From assembly GCA_001314655.1 (NCBI GenBank), contig LJSF01000025.1:32371-96370 (forward strand): a stretch of 64,000 nt of DNA, in the 5' to 3' direction. This document shows, piece by piece, positions 16,843 to 25,339 of the stretch. Under the pieces are notes generated by a model that saw only the letters and a program-made list of their open reading frames with translations, made no database searches and was not told the origin of the DNA. This DNA comes from Rhodobacteraceae bacterium HLUCCA08 (GTDB lineage: Bacteria; Pseudomonadota; Alphaproteobacteria; Rhodobacterales; Rhodobacteraceae). Made by a program: the position numbers and the translations under genes. The stretch's first letter is position 1. Each line of letters starts with the position of its first letter.

Positions 16843-18267
16843 TCAGGCGGCGCGGGCCAGGGCGGTCCGACCGGTTTCGATGAATTCGGCATGCAGCGCC
16901 CGGATCACCGGCTGGCGCAGGTCGCGCTCCAGGATGAATTGCACATCCACATTGCGCGGCCCCTGGCTGGCCGCCAGCGCCTCGTGCCCTGCTTCGGCGA
17001 TCGCCTGCAATCCGCGGGTCAGAACCGACAGCCCGTTCAGATCGCGCCCGATCACCGACACCATGGCCAGGGTGCGCGAGCCGACCCGCGCGGTGGGATA
17101 GAGCCGCTCCAGGTCCTTTTCCACCCGCCGCATGGTCTTGAGCGAGGCATCGACATAATGGGTGATCGTATTGGCGTTCGACACCTTGGAGATTATCCGC
17201 ACATCGTGGCGGGCCAGCACGTCCAGGATCGCGGAATCATAGCCCTTGACCCCGACCATGTCCTGTTCGAACAGCTCCAGCGCGACGATATCCAGGCCGG
17301 TGACCATCTCGACCGCCGGCGCGGGCGCCGGGCCATCGTCGATCAGCGTGCCCGGGTCGTCCGGTTCGAAGGCATTGGTGACCCGCAGCGGCACATCGGC
17401 CTGGCGCAGGGTCTTGGCCGCCTTGGGGTGGATCGCCTCCATCCCCATGTTCGACATCTGGTCGGCCACGTCGTAATTCGTATGGCCCAGCTTGCGCGCG
17501 GCCGCTTCGCCGACCAGGGCCGGATCGGCCGAGGACAGGTGGAATTCCTTGTGAATGATCGCCTCGTCCGCGCCCACAAGCGCGGCGAGCCGGGAAAACG
17601 TCACCTCGGAATAGCCCCGGTCGAATTCGCGCATCAGCCCCTCGGCACATTGGGCATAGCCGGTGACGATGGGCATTTCGCTGGCCGGGTCGACATCGGC
17701 CATGGCGCCGGTGATCCGGTCGTCCAGGCTGATCCCGCCATCGTCGCGCCAGCCGCTGAGGTCGACGAAGCGCGCATTGACCCCGGCGCGCTGCAGCAGC
17801 AGCGTGGTGACGAAGGCCGAATGCGCCTCGCCCAGGCCGGACAGCAATTCGCGGATCTGCAGCATGTGTTCGGACAGGCGGAAATGGCCGTAGCTGCACA
17901 GCCGCTGCAGGTCGACCAGGCAATTGCGGGCGCCCTCGATCCGGTCCCGGACGAAACCGCGGGCCCGGTCGATATCGCCGGGATGGTCCAGCACCGCGTC
18001 ATGCGCGGCCTCCATCGCCCGGGCGACATCGCTCAGCGCGTCGTGCCAGCCATGGCCGGTATCGGAATTGGCGAACCGGGCATAGACCCCGGCATCGCCG
18101 GTCTTCTTGTGCTCCAGCAACAGGTTGGTGATGCCGCCGAAGGCCGAGACGACGAAGATCCGGCCATAGAGCGCGGCGCCCTTGCGGCCGCCGATGAACA
18201 GCGTATCGCGCAATTCATCCAGGCGGGACATCGAGGTGCCGCCGATCTTTTCCACAGTCAGGGTCAT
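16843..18267 (-). CDS. ask: Ectoine-cluster aspartate kinase (Ask_Ect)
   Basis: Phosphorylates L-aspartate, supplying aspartate semialdehyde precursor for ectoine; the ectoine-type enzyme is thought to escape normal feedback control. From ATG 18267 it has 474 residues. It opens with the kinase motif TVEKIGGTSMS; RDDGGISLDDRI and GYSEVTFSRLAAL line the substrate site, and the ACT-type region covers the last ~150 residues (MVGVKGYDSAILDVLARHDVRIISKVSNANTITHY). One base separates it from the ectC stop, so an earlier in-frame ATG at 18288 is less likely. It is last in ectABC-ask. Confidence 0.95.
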   Translation of the reverse strand: MTLTVEKIGGTSMSRLDELRDTLFIGGRKGAALYGRIFVVSAFGGITNLLLEHKKTGDAGVYARFANSDTGHGWHDALSDVARAMEAAHDAVLDHPGDIDRARGFVRDRIEGARNCLVDLQRLCSYGHFRLSEHMLQIRELLSGLGEAHSAFVTTLLLQRAGVNARFVDLSGWRDDGGISLDDRITGAMADVDPASEMPIVTGYAQCAEGLMREFDRGYSEVTFSRLAALVGADEAIIHKEFHLSSADPALVGEAAARKLGHTNYDVADQMSNMGMEAIHPKAAKTLRQADVPLRVTNAFEPDDPGTLIDDGPAPAPAVEMVTGLDIVALELFEQDMVGVKGYDSAILDVLARHDVRIISKVSNANTITHYVDASLKTMRRVEKDLERLYPTARVGSRTLAMVSVIGRDLNGLSVLTRGLQAIAEAGHEALAASQGPRNVDVQFILERDLRQPVIRALHAEFIETGRTALARAA

Positions 18268-18268
18268 G

Positions 18269-18673
18269 TCAGGCGCTTTCGGTCGCATGCGCGTCCGCCG
18301 GCGCGTAGGAGCCGTCTTCGCGGTGCACCTCGGTCCCGGTCACCGGCGGGTTGAAGACGCAGGCCATGTGCAGCTCTTGCTCGGCGCGCAGGATGTGGGG
18401 ATCATGGGCATTCAGGGCATACATCACGCCGGGCCGGATTTCGTGCACCTCGCCGGTGCCCAGGTCGGTGATCGACCCCTTGCCCTGCATGCAATAGACG
18501 CTTTCGAGGTGGTGCTTGTAGTGGAACCGGTGTTCCGACCCCGTCTCGAGCACGGTGATATGGAACGAGAACCCCATCCCGTCACCGGCCAGCAGCATCC
18601 GGGTGGAGGTCCAGCGGGCATCGGCGACATGGGCGTCGGTCTTGCGCAGGTCTTCCAGGTCACGAACGATCAT
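18269..18673 (-). CDS. ectC: L-ectoine synthase EctC
   Basis: Cyclises N-gamma-acetyl-diaminobutyrate to ectoine. It has 134 residues and is a cupin-fold enzyme. Typical EctC features are [16 protein letters not shown] at the start, [21 protein letters not shown] in the metal-binding barrel, and [27 protein letters not shown] near the end. It begins five bases after ectB and ends one base before the ask start. No ectD (hydroxylase) follows, so 5-hydroxyectoine is not expected from this cluster. Confidence 0.97.
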   Translation of the reverse strand: MIVRDLEDLRKTDAHVADARWTSTRMLLAGDGMGFSFHITVLETGSEHRFHYKHHLESVYCMQGKGSITDLGTGEVHEIRPGVMYALNAHDPHILRAEQELHMACVFNPPVTGTEVHREDGSYAPADAHATESA

Positions 18674-18678
18674 CGGGA

Positions 18679-19965
18679 TTACTCCGCTGCCTGTTTCATG
18701 GTTTCGGTCACGGTGGCCGTGGCCGCGCGCAGAATGTCGAAACCTTCGCGCAAGATCGCATCGGGCGTGGTCAGCGGGGCCAGCACCTTGACCACCTCGT
18801 CCTTGGGACCCGAGGTTTCGATCACCAGGCCGTTTCGGTAGGCGGCGGCGCAGATCGCGCCGGCCAGGTCGCCGGACCCGACATCGACCCCCTGCATCAT
18901 CCCGCGGCCCTTGAGCCGGGCACCGGGGATCATCGCGGCGATGCTGTCCAGCCCGTCCGTCACGATCGCGGCCTTGCGGGCGATCTCCTGTTCGAAGGCG
19001 GCATCGGCCCAGAACTTCTCGATCGCGACGCGGGCGGTGACGAAGGCATGGGTGTTGCCGCGGAAGGTGCCGTTGTGTTCGGCCGGGCCGAAGACGTCCT
19101 GTTCGGGACGCACCAGCATCAGCGCCATCGGCAGCCCGAAGCCCGAGATCGACTTGGCCATGGTGACGATATCCGGCGTCACGTCCATCGCCTCGAAGGA
19201 AAAGAACGTGCCGGCACGGCCGCAACCGGCCTGGATGTCGTCGATGATCAGCAGGGCGCCATGGGCATGGGCGATGCTTTCCAGCGCCTTCACGAATTCG
19301 GCCGAGGCGGTGTTGAGCCCGCCTTCGCCCTGCACGGTTTCCAGAAGGATCGCGGCCGGGGCGTCGATCCCGCCCGACGGATCGGACAGCATCTGCTCCA
19401 GCAGGGCGGCGGCATCCAGCCCCTCGGCATAGCCGTCGAAGGGCATCCGGGTGACGCCGGCCGTGTCCATGCCGGCGCCGCCGCGATGGTATCCGTTGCC
19501 GGTCGCGGCCAGCGCGCCCATGGTCACACCGTGAAAGCCGTTGGTGAAGGCGATGATATTGGTGCGGCCGGTGACCTTGCGGGCGGTCTTCATCGCCGCC
19601 TCGACGGCATTGGCGCCGGTCGGGCCGGTGAACATCACCCGGTGATCCATCTCGCGCGGCGCCAGGATGTGGCGCTCGAAGGCGGTCAGGAAGGCGCCCT
19701 TGGCCTGGCTGTGCAGGTCAAGCCCGTGGGCGATGCCGTCATCGCTGATATGGTCGATCAGCGCGGCCTTCATGTCGGGGTCGTTATGGCCGTAGTTCAG
19801 CGACGAACAGCCGGCCAGAAAGTCGATGTGGCGGGTGCCGAGCTCGTCGAACAGCTCGGACCCGCGGGCATGGGTGAACACCGCGGGCATCGAGCGGCAA
19901 TAGGACCGCGCCGCGCTTTCGCGGCGTTCGTAGATGGTCGTTTCCTGGGCCATGTCCTTGGGCAT
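18679..19965 (-). CDS. ectB: Diaminobutyrate--2-oxoglutarate transaminase EctB
   Basis: PLP enzyme converting aspartate semialdehyde to L-2,4-diaminobutyrate with glutamate. It has 428 residues. Visible are the class III aminotransferase blocks [10 protein letters not shown], the aspartate-bearing [13 protein letters not shown], and the PLP-binding Lys271 in [13 protein letters not shown]. The ATG at 19965 has a good AGGAG site six bases upstream and is preferred over the Met at residue 5. Interestingly, EctA and EctB both begin MPKDM. The gap to ectA is 31 bases. Confidence 0.97.
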   Translation of the reverse strand: MPKDMAQETTIYERRESAARSYCRSMPAVFTHARGSELFDELGTRHIDFLAGCSSLNYGHNDPDMKAALIDHISDDGIAHGLDLHSQAKGAFLTAFERHILAPREMDHRVMFTGPTGANAVEAAMKTARKVTGRTNIIAFTNGFHGVTMGALAATGNGYHRGGAGMDTAGVTRMPFDGYAEGLDAAALLEQMLSDPSGGIDAPAAILLETVQGEGGLNTASAEFVKALESIAHAHGALLIIDDIQAGCGRAGTFFSFEAMDVTPDIVTMAKSISGFGLPMALMLVRPEQDVFGPAEHNGTFRGNTHAFVTARVAIEKFWADAAFEQEIARKAAIVTDGLDSIAAMIPGARLKGRGMMQGVDVGSGDLAGAICAAAYRNGLVIETSGPKDEVVKVLAPLTTPDAILREGFDILRAATATVTETMKQAAE

Positions 19966-19996
19966 GGGGGACTCCTGTTCTGAAATGGGGGTGGGA

Positions 19997-20548
19997 TCAG
20001 GCGGCGCGCCGGAGCGTGGCCTGTTGCGACGGCAGGGTGATCGTCACCATGTGCTCGGTCGCATGGGCGCCGTCGAAATGCGCCTCGCGGTCGAAATGCG
20101 GGGCATCGCTCAGATCACCGCCGATCAGGCGGGCAAAGCTGCGAAACAGCGCCCAGGAGGCGTCGTTGTCACGGGTGATGGTGGTCTTGAGCGTGGCGGC
20201 CCCGGCGGCCGCGTCGCGGTTGACCAGCTCCAGCAGCATGGTCTTGCCAAGGCCGAGGCCGCGCGCGACCGGGCTGACCGCGACCTGCCAGACGAAGAAC
20301 GCGTCCTGGCCGGGGATCATGTGGCCGGAAATCCAGCCGACGATGGCGCCGTCCAGGTCGGCGACCACACAGGTATCGCGGAAATGATCGGCCTGGATCA
20401 GATTGGCATAGATCGAGTTTTCGTCGAGCGGTTTGCAGGCGCGCACCAGCGCCCAGATGGCAGCCCCGTCCGTCGCATCGGGTTTGCGCAGACGGGGCAC
20501 GCGCGCTCGGGGCGTGTCGGTCTCGGAACGCGTCATGTCTTTCGGCAT
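19997..20548 (-). CDS. ectA: L-2,4-diaminobutyrate acetyltransferase EctA
   Basis: GNAT-fold enzyme acetylating diaminobutyrate at the gamma amino group. It has 183 residues; RLRKPDATDGAAIWALVRACKPLDENSIYANLI is the family opening, and the acetyl-CoA loop is VSPVARGLGLGKTMLLEL (about residues 91-108). The variable N-terminal 18 residues are polar. Shine-Dalgarno GAGGGA lies eight bases before the ATG. First gene of the osmolyte operon, divergent from ectR. Confidence 0.97.
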   Translation of the reverse strand: MPKDMTRSETDTPRARVPRLRKPDATDGAAIWALVRACKPLDENSIYANLIQADHFRDTCVVADLDGAIVGWISGHMIPGQDAFFVWQVAVSPVARGLGLGKTMLLELVNRDAAAGAATLKTTITRDNDASWALFRSFARLIGGDLSDAPHFDREAHFDGAHATEHMVTITLPSQQATLRRAA

Positions 20549-20595
20549 GGATCTTCCCTCGTTTTCCGTTCGCCAACCTAACTAAAGGTTCGCGC

Positions 20596-20620
20596 CCTGT
20601 ATTTCAACAGGCAAAGTATA
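20596..20620 (-). promoter_or_regulatory. Candidate ectA promoter element and EctR operator
   Basis: Reading toward ectA, TATACT (complement of 20615-20620) is a good -10 hexamer with no good -35, followed directly by the inverted repeat CCTGT-N6-ACAGG (20596-20611). The operator-like repeat would overlap the transcription start, where a MarR repressor could block initiation. The element GCCTGTTGAAATAC here recurs with one gap near the ectR start. Confidence 0.4.
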
Positions 20621-20737
20621 TTCGGGCGAAGGATCGTGGCTACTTTGCGATTTTCCTCTTGAAATTGATGGATAGGCAAGGGTTCATCTGACAAATCAGT
20701 TTGCCGGTCGAAGGAAAGTGCACAAATACTTAGCCTA

Positions 20738-20766
20738 TTGAAGCAAACCTCCGCCTGTGACATACT
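20738..20766 (+). promoter_or_regulatory. Candidate ectR promoter giving a leaderless transcript
   Basis: TTGAAG (20738-20743), a 17-base spacer and CATACT (20761-20766) form a sigma-70-like promoter whose expected start point falls at or next to the A of the ectR ATG (20773). No Shine-Dalgarno sequence exists, and an in-frame TGA at 20758 rules out a longer protein. GCCTGTGACATAC (20753-20765) overlaps the -10 and resembles the ectA-side element. Confidence 0.4.
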
Positions 20767-20772
20767 TGCTCG

Positions 20773-21267
20773 ATGACCGACGCGCCCCGCGACCGAACCG
20801 ATCAGAGCCTGATCGCCCTGCGCCGAATCCTGCGCAAGACCGAGCTTTACGCCCGCGAACTGGCCCAGGCGGCCGGCCTGACACCGGCCCAGCTGCGGGT
20901 GCTGCAGATCATCGCGGCGCGCGGGCAAAGCGCCCTGCCCAAGGAACTGGCGGGCCAGATGGGCGTGAGCCAGGCCACGGTCACCGCCCTGGTGGACAAG
21001 CTCGTCGCGCGCGACATGGTTTCGCGCCGGCGCAGCGAAACCGACCGGCGCCAGACCCATGTGATGCTGTCCGACGCCGGCCGCGACGCGGTGCGCGACG
21101 CGCCCGATGCGCTGCAACAACGCTATGTGCGCGCCTTCGAACGGCTGGCCGACTGGGAACAGATGCAGATCCTCGCCGCGCTCGAGCGGGTGGCGGCGAT
21201 GCTGGATGCCGATGCGCTGGATGTGGCGCCGGTCCTGGATTCCGACGATATCCGTGCCGTGAAGTGA
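20773..21267 (+). CDS. ectR: MarR-family regulator of the ectoine operon (EctR-type)
   Basis: 164-residue winged-helix regulator. The DNA-binding part spans about residues 30-105: LTPAQLRVLQIIAARG, then PKELAGQMGVSQATVTALVDKLVARDMVSRRRSETDRRQTHVMLSDAG with the beta-wing DRRQ. EctR proteins next to ect operons repress ectoine synthesis at low salt. Divergent orientation from ectA with shared operator-like sequences supports that role. The start is fixed by an upstream in-frame stop at 20758; there is no ribosome-binding site, suggesting leaderless translation. Confidence 0.88.
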   Translation: MTDAPRDRTDQSLIALRRILRKTELYARELAQAAGLTPAQLRVLQIIAARGQSALPKELAGQMGVSQATVTALVDKLVARDMVSRRRSETDRRQTHVMLSDAGRDAVRDAPDALQQRYVRAFERLADWEQMQILAALERVAAMLDADALDVAPVLDSDDIRAVK

Positions 21268-21396
21268 CCCGTGCCGCCCGGGCGTTCTGCCCAAAAAACG
21301 GGCAATCGCGCGGGAAAGGGGCGGCAAACGACGCTCTTTGCTTGAAGGGCGGGCGTTAACCTGTCCCGATGTCACGAAACGGACAAGAAGGCATCC

Positions 21397-22824
21397 ATGA
21401 ACGAACCGAACGGTCCTTTCGACGAAATGCTGGGGCAGGGCGCCGGACCCCGGGCGCCATACGGGGACTACGCCGCCTGGTTCGAGGGCGAGGATATCCG
21501 CGAACTGCGCCGCAAGGCGGCCGAGGCCGAGGCCTTCTTTCGCCGCACCGGCATCACCTTCAACGTCTATGGCCAGCACGAGGCCGACGAACGCCTGATC
21601 CCCTTCGACATCGTCCCGCGGATCATCTCGGGGCGGGAATGGGCGCGGCTCACCCGCGGGATCGAACAGCGGGTGCGGGCGATCAACGCCTTTCTGCACG
21701 ACATCTATCACCGCCAGGAGATCCTGCGCGCCGGCCGGATCCCCAAGGAGCTGATCGCCCGCAACGAGGCCTTTCTGCCGCAGATGATCGGGGTCGAGCC
21801 GCCGGGCGGGGTCTATACCCATATCGTCGGCATCGACCTGGTCCGCACCGGCGAGGACCAGTTCTACGTCCTTGAGGACAATGCCCGCACCCCCAGCGGC
21901 GTCAGCTACATGCTGGAGAACCGCGAAACCATGCTGCAGATGTTCCCCGAGCTGTTCGGGCGGATCAAGGTGCGGCCGGTGTCGGACTACCCGGTGCAGC
22001 TGCGCCGGTCGCTGGGCGCCTGCATGCCGCGCAATGCCAGCGCCGAGGGGACGGTGGCGGTGCTGACCCCGGGCATCCACAATTCGGCCTATTTCGAACA
22101 CGCCTTCCTTGCCGACCACATGGGGGTCGAACTGGTCGAGGGCACCGACCTGCGGGTGATCGACGGCAAGATCGCCATGCGCACGACCCGCGGCTACCGG
22201 CCGATCGACGTGCTGTATCGCCGCATCGACGACGATTTCCTCGATCCGCTGAATTTCAACCCCGACAGCCTGCTGGGCGTGCCCGGGATCATGGATGTCT
22301 ACCGCGCCGGCGGCATCACCATCGCCAATGCGCCGGGCACCGGCATCGCCGATGACAAGGCGATCTACAGCTACATGCCCGATATCGTGGAATTCTATAC
22401 CGGCGAAAAGGCGATCCTGGAAAACGTGCCGACCTGGCGCTGCGCCGAGGCCGAGGCGCTGGATCACGTGCTCGACCGCCTGGACGAGCTGGTGGTCAAG
22501 GAGGTCCACGGCTCGGGCGGCTATGGCATGCTGGTCGGGCCGGCGGCCTCGAAGAAAGAGATCGCGGCATTCCGCGCCAAGCTGCAGGCGCGGCCGGCGA
22601 ATTACATCGCCCAGCCGACGCTGTCGCTGTCCACCGTGCCGATCCTGACCAAGGCCGGGCTGGCGCCGCGCCATGTCGACCTGCGCCCCTTCGTGCTGGT
22701 CAGCCCGCAGGGGGTCGAGATCACACCGGGCGGGCTGAGCCGGGTGGCGCTCAGGAAAGGGTCGCTGGTGGTCAATTCGTCCCAGGGCGGCGGCACCAAG
22801 GACACCTGGGTGCTGGAGGAGTAG
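21397..22824 (+). CDS. Circularly permuted type 2 ATP-grasp protein (Anbu cluster)
   Basis: 475-residue protein of the DUF404/DUF407 ATP-grasp group, predicted to ligate an amine to a carboxylate using ATP; the natural substrate is unknown. It has EDNARTPSGVSYMLENRETM near residue 160, FLDPLNFNPDSLLGVPGIMDVY and VVKEVHGSGGYGMLVGP near 365, an ATP-binding Gly-rich loop. Shine-Dalgarno AAGAAGG lies seven bases upstream. It is first of four tightly spaced genes ending in the Anbu subunit, a conserved neighbourhood in proteobacteria, which suggests synthesis and turnover of a peptide-like product. Confidence 0.9.
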   Translation: MNEPNGPFDEMLGQGAGPRAPYGDYAAWFEGEDIRELRRKAAEAEAFFRRTGITFNVYGQHEADERLIPFDIVPRIISGREWARLTRGIEQRVRAINAFLHDIYHRQEILRAGRIPKELIARNEAFLPQMIGVEPPGGVYTHIVGIDLVRTGEDQFYVLEDNARTPSGVSYMLENRETMLQMFPELFGRIKVRPVSDYPVQLRRSLGACMPRNASAEGTVAVLTPGIHNSAYFEHAFLADHMGVELVEGTDLRVIDGKIAMRTTRGYRPIDVLYRRIDDDFLDPLNFNPDSLLGVPGIMDVYRAGGITIANAPGTGIADDKAIYSYMPDIVEFYTGEKAILENVPTWRCAEAEALDHVLDRLDELVVKEVHGSGGYGMLVGPAASKKEIAAFRAKLQARPANYIAQPTLSLSTVPILTKAGLAPRHVDLRPFVLVSPQGVEITPGGLSRVALRKGSLVVNSSQGGGTKDTWVLEE

Positions 22825-22829
22825 CGCAG

Positions 22830-23771
22830 ATGCTGGGCAAGACCGCGGGCGGGCTGTTCTGGATGTTCCGCTATCTCGAACGCAGCGAGAACACCGCGCG
22901 GCTGATCGAGGCCGGCTTTCGCATCGCGCTGACCCGTCCGGACGGGAGCAACGACGAATGGGACAGCATCCTGCGCACCACCGCCGCCAGCGCCGATTAT
23001 GCCGCGCGCCATGACGGGCTGGAGGCGGCCAGGGTGGTCGATTTCGTGTTGCGCGACACCGCCAACCCGTCGTCGGTCATGTCCTGCATCGCCGCGGCGC
23101 GGCAGAACGCGCGCCTGGTGCGCACCGCGCTGACCCGCGAGGTCTGGGAGGCGGTCAACGACACCTACATGGTGATGAAGGCCCGCCTGGCGCGTCCGGT
23201 GACGATGCGCGACCTGCCCCAGGTGCTGGCGATGATCCGCCAGCAATCGGGCCTGGTGCGGGGCGCGCTGCACGGATCCATGCTGCGCAACGACGTGTTC
23301 GATTTCGCCCGGATCGGCACCTATCTGGAACGGGCCGACAACACCGCCCGGATCCTGGACGTGAAATATTACGTGCTGCTGCCGTCGCTGGCGCAGATCG
23401 GATCGTCGCTGGACAATGTGCAATGGGAAACCATCCTGCGCTCGGTCTCGGGGCAGAGGGCCTATCGCTGGCTGACCCAAGGGCGCAGCACCGCGGTGGG
23501 GATCGCCGATTTCGTGATCTTCGACGGCCGGCTGCCGCGCAGCCTGAAATACTCGGTCGGCAAGCTGGTCAGCAATCTGGGCTTTCTCGAACGCGATTAT
23601 GGCGCGCGCCATCCCTGCCATGACCTGGCCGAGGCCCTGAACGTGAAACTGTCGACCGGCACGATCGCCCAGGTCTTCGACGACGGCCTGCATGAATTCA
23701 TCACCGATTTCATCGCCGATATCGGCCGGCTTGGCGGACAGATCGAAACCGATTACCGGTTCCTGGGATAG
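22830..23771 (+). CDS. Alpha-E domain protein (DUF403), Anbu cluster
   Basis: 313-residue, mostly helical protein. The family opening MLGKTAGGLFWMFRYLERSENTARLIEAGF and the repeated Glu/Arg motif YLERADNTARILDVKYYVLLP (about 168-188) are diagnostic. Alpha-E proteins almost always accompany the permuted ATP-grasp protein and a transglutaminase; their biochemical role is undetermined. The gene starts five bases after the ATP-grasp stop, using the AGGAG within that gene's end. Confidence 0.9.
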   Translation: MLGKTAGGLFWMFRYLERSENTARLIEAGFRIALTRPDGSNDEWDSILRTTAASADYAARHDGLEAARVVDFVLRDTANPSSVMSCIAAARQNARLVRTALTREVWEAVNDTYMVMKARLARPVTMRDLPQVLAMIRQQSGLVRGALHGSMLRNDVFDFARIGTYLERADNTARILDVKYYVLLPSLAQIGSSLDNVQWETILRSVSGQRAYRWLTQGRSTAVGIADFVIFDGRLPRSLKYSVGKLVSNLGFLERDYGARHPCHDLAEALNVKLSTGTIAQVFDDGLHEFITDFIADIGRLGGQIETDYRFLG

Positions 23772-23775
23772 GCCG

Positions 23776-24579
23776 ATGCATCTGCGAATTCTTCACACCA
23801 GCGCCTACCGGTTCGATCATCCGGTCAGCTATGGCCTGCAGCAATTGCGCCTGACCCCGAAAAGCCGGCCCGGCCAGAGGGTGCTGTCCTGGGACATGGT
23901 GGTCGAGGGCGGGCGGATCGAGACCGAATATCCCGATCACCACATGAACAGCGTGGCGCTGATTTCCTTCGATCCGCAGGCCAGCGCGATCACGGTGCGC
24001 TGCGATGGCCTGGTCGAGACCGAGGATCACCACGGCGTCACCGGCCGTCACCTGGGCCATGTGCCGCTGTGGCTGTTCCAGCGCTCGACCGAACTCACCC
24101 GCGCCGGGCCCAATGTCCGCGCCCTGGCCAAGGGGCTGAAGGACGAATACGAGGCGGACCTGCCGCGCCTGCACGCCCTGTCCGAGCGGATCCTGGCCCG
24201 GGTCCCCTACCAGATCGGCACGACCCATGCCGCCACCAGCGCCGAAGAGGCGATCGATCATGGCTGCGGCGTCTGCCAGGATCATGCCCATGTCTTTGTC
24301 GCCGCCGCCCGGTCGCTGGGCTATCCGGCGCGCTACGTGTCGGGCTACCTGATGATGGATGACCGGGTCCACCAGGATGCCAGCCATGCCTGGGCCGAGG
24401 CCCATGTGGCGGGTCTGGGCTGGGTCGGCTTCGACATCTCGAACGGGATTTCGCCCGATGCGCGCTATGTGCGCGTCGCCACCGGGCTGGATTACAGAGA
24501 GGCTGCGCCGATCTCGGGATTGCGCTATGGCAGCGGGGCGGAATCGCTTTCCGTCGACATACAGGTGCAACAACAATAG
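23776..24579 (+). CDS. Transglutaminase-like cysteine protease family protein, Anbu cluster
   Basis: 267 residues from ATG 23776. The N-terminal beta-rich domain (LRILHTSAYRFDHPVSYGLQQLRLTP) precedes a papain-like transglutaminase core with the triad Cys167 (HGCGVCQDHAH), His204 (DASHAWAEAH) and Asp220 (VGFDISNG). Such bacterial proteins are likely peptidases or amidases rather than cross-linking enzymes. Spacing from the alpha-E gene is four bases. No signal peptide, so cytoplasmic. It likely cleaves or modifies the product of the ATP-grasp enzyme, an inference from conserved gene order. Confidence 0.9.
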   Translation: MHLRILHTSAYRFDHPVSYGLQQLRLTPKSRPGQRVLSWDMVVEGGRIETEYPDHHMNSVALISFDPQASAITVRCDGLVETEDHHGVTGRHLGHVPLWLFQRSTELTRAGPNVRALAKGLKDEYEADLPRLHALSERILARVPYQIGTTHAATSAEEAIDHGCGVCQDHAHVFVAAARSLGYPARYVSGYLMMDDRVHQDASHAWAEAHVAGLGWVGFDISNGISPDARYVRVATGLDYREAAPISGLRYGSGAESLSVDIQVQQQ

Positions 24580-24589
24580 CAGGCGGGCG

Positions 24590-25330
24590 ATGACCTATTG
24601 CGTGGGGCTCAAGCTGGACCGGGGCCTGGTCTTCATGTCCGATACCCGCACCAATGCGGGCGTCGACAATATCAGCGTGTTCCGCAAGATGGTCCTGTGG
24701 GAGGCCGAGGGCGAACGCTCGCTGACGCTGATGACCGCCGGCAACCTGGCCACCACCCAGGCCGTGGTCAGCCTGCTGAACGAACGCGCCAAACCGATGG
24801 ATGAACGCGGCCAGCCCTCGATCCTGGAGGCGCCGTCGATGTTCCAGGCCGCGCGGCTGGTGGGCGAGACCCTGCGCGAGGTGATCCGCAGCCAGGCCGG
24901 CGGCGGCGGCCCCGAGGCCGAGGCGACCTTTTCGGCGACCATGATCCTGGGCGGCCAGGTCCGCGGCGGCGAACCGCGGCTGTTCCTGATCTATCCCGAG
25001 GGCAATTTCGTCGAGGCCAGCGCCGACACGCCGTTTTTCCAGATCGGCGAAACCAAATATGGCCGGCCGATCCTGGTGCGGGCCTATGACCCGGCCATGG
25101 GTTTTGCCGATGCGGTCAAGCTGATGATGCTCAGCTTCGATTCCACCATCAAGGCGAACCTGTCCGTGGGCCTGCCGCTGGACATGCATGTCTACGAGGC
25201 GGACACGTTCCGTCACGGGCTGCGGCGCCGGATCGAGGTCGGTGACGCCTATTTCGAGGAAATCTCCTCGGGCTGGGGCGAGGCGTTGCGCGCCGCGGTC
25301 CAGAACCTGCCGTCCTACCGGCTGGACTGA
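24590..25330 (+). CDS. Anbu (ancestral beta-subunit) proteasome-like protease
   Basis: 246-residue member of the Ntn-hydrolase proteasome family. After removal of Met1 the sequence begins TYCVGLKLDRGLVFMSDTRT, giving a candidate nucleophile Thr1, Asp17 and Lys32, the proteasome triad. The C-terminal half (YGRPILVRAYDPAMGFADAVKLMMLSFDSTIKANLSVG) is typical of Anbu and distinguishes it from HslV. Anbu forms large open helical assemblies and its peptidase activity has been hard to show. It is last in the four-gene cluster, ten bases after the transglutaminase gene. Confidence 0.92.
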   Translation: MTYCVGLKLDRGLVFMSDTRTNAGVDNISVFRKMVLWEAEGERSLTLMTAGNLATTQAVVSLLNERAKPMDERGQPSILEAPSMFQAARLVGETLREVIRSQAGGGGPEAEATFSATMILGGQVRGGEPRLFLIYPEGNFVEASADTPFFQIGETKYGRPILVRAYDPAMGFADAVKLMMLSFDSTIKANLSVGLPLDMHVYEADTFRHGLRRRIEVGDAYFEEISSGWGEALRAAVQNLPSYRLD

Positions 25331-25339
25331 CCCCGGGCC

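Noticed and set aside
20578..24576. Minus-strand long frames over the Anbu cluster
   Set aside because: Antisense of four well-identified genes with proper ribosome sites.
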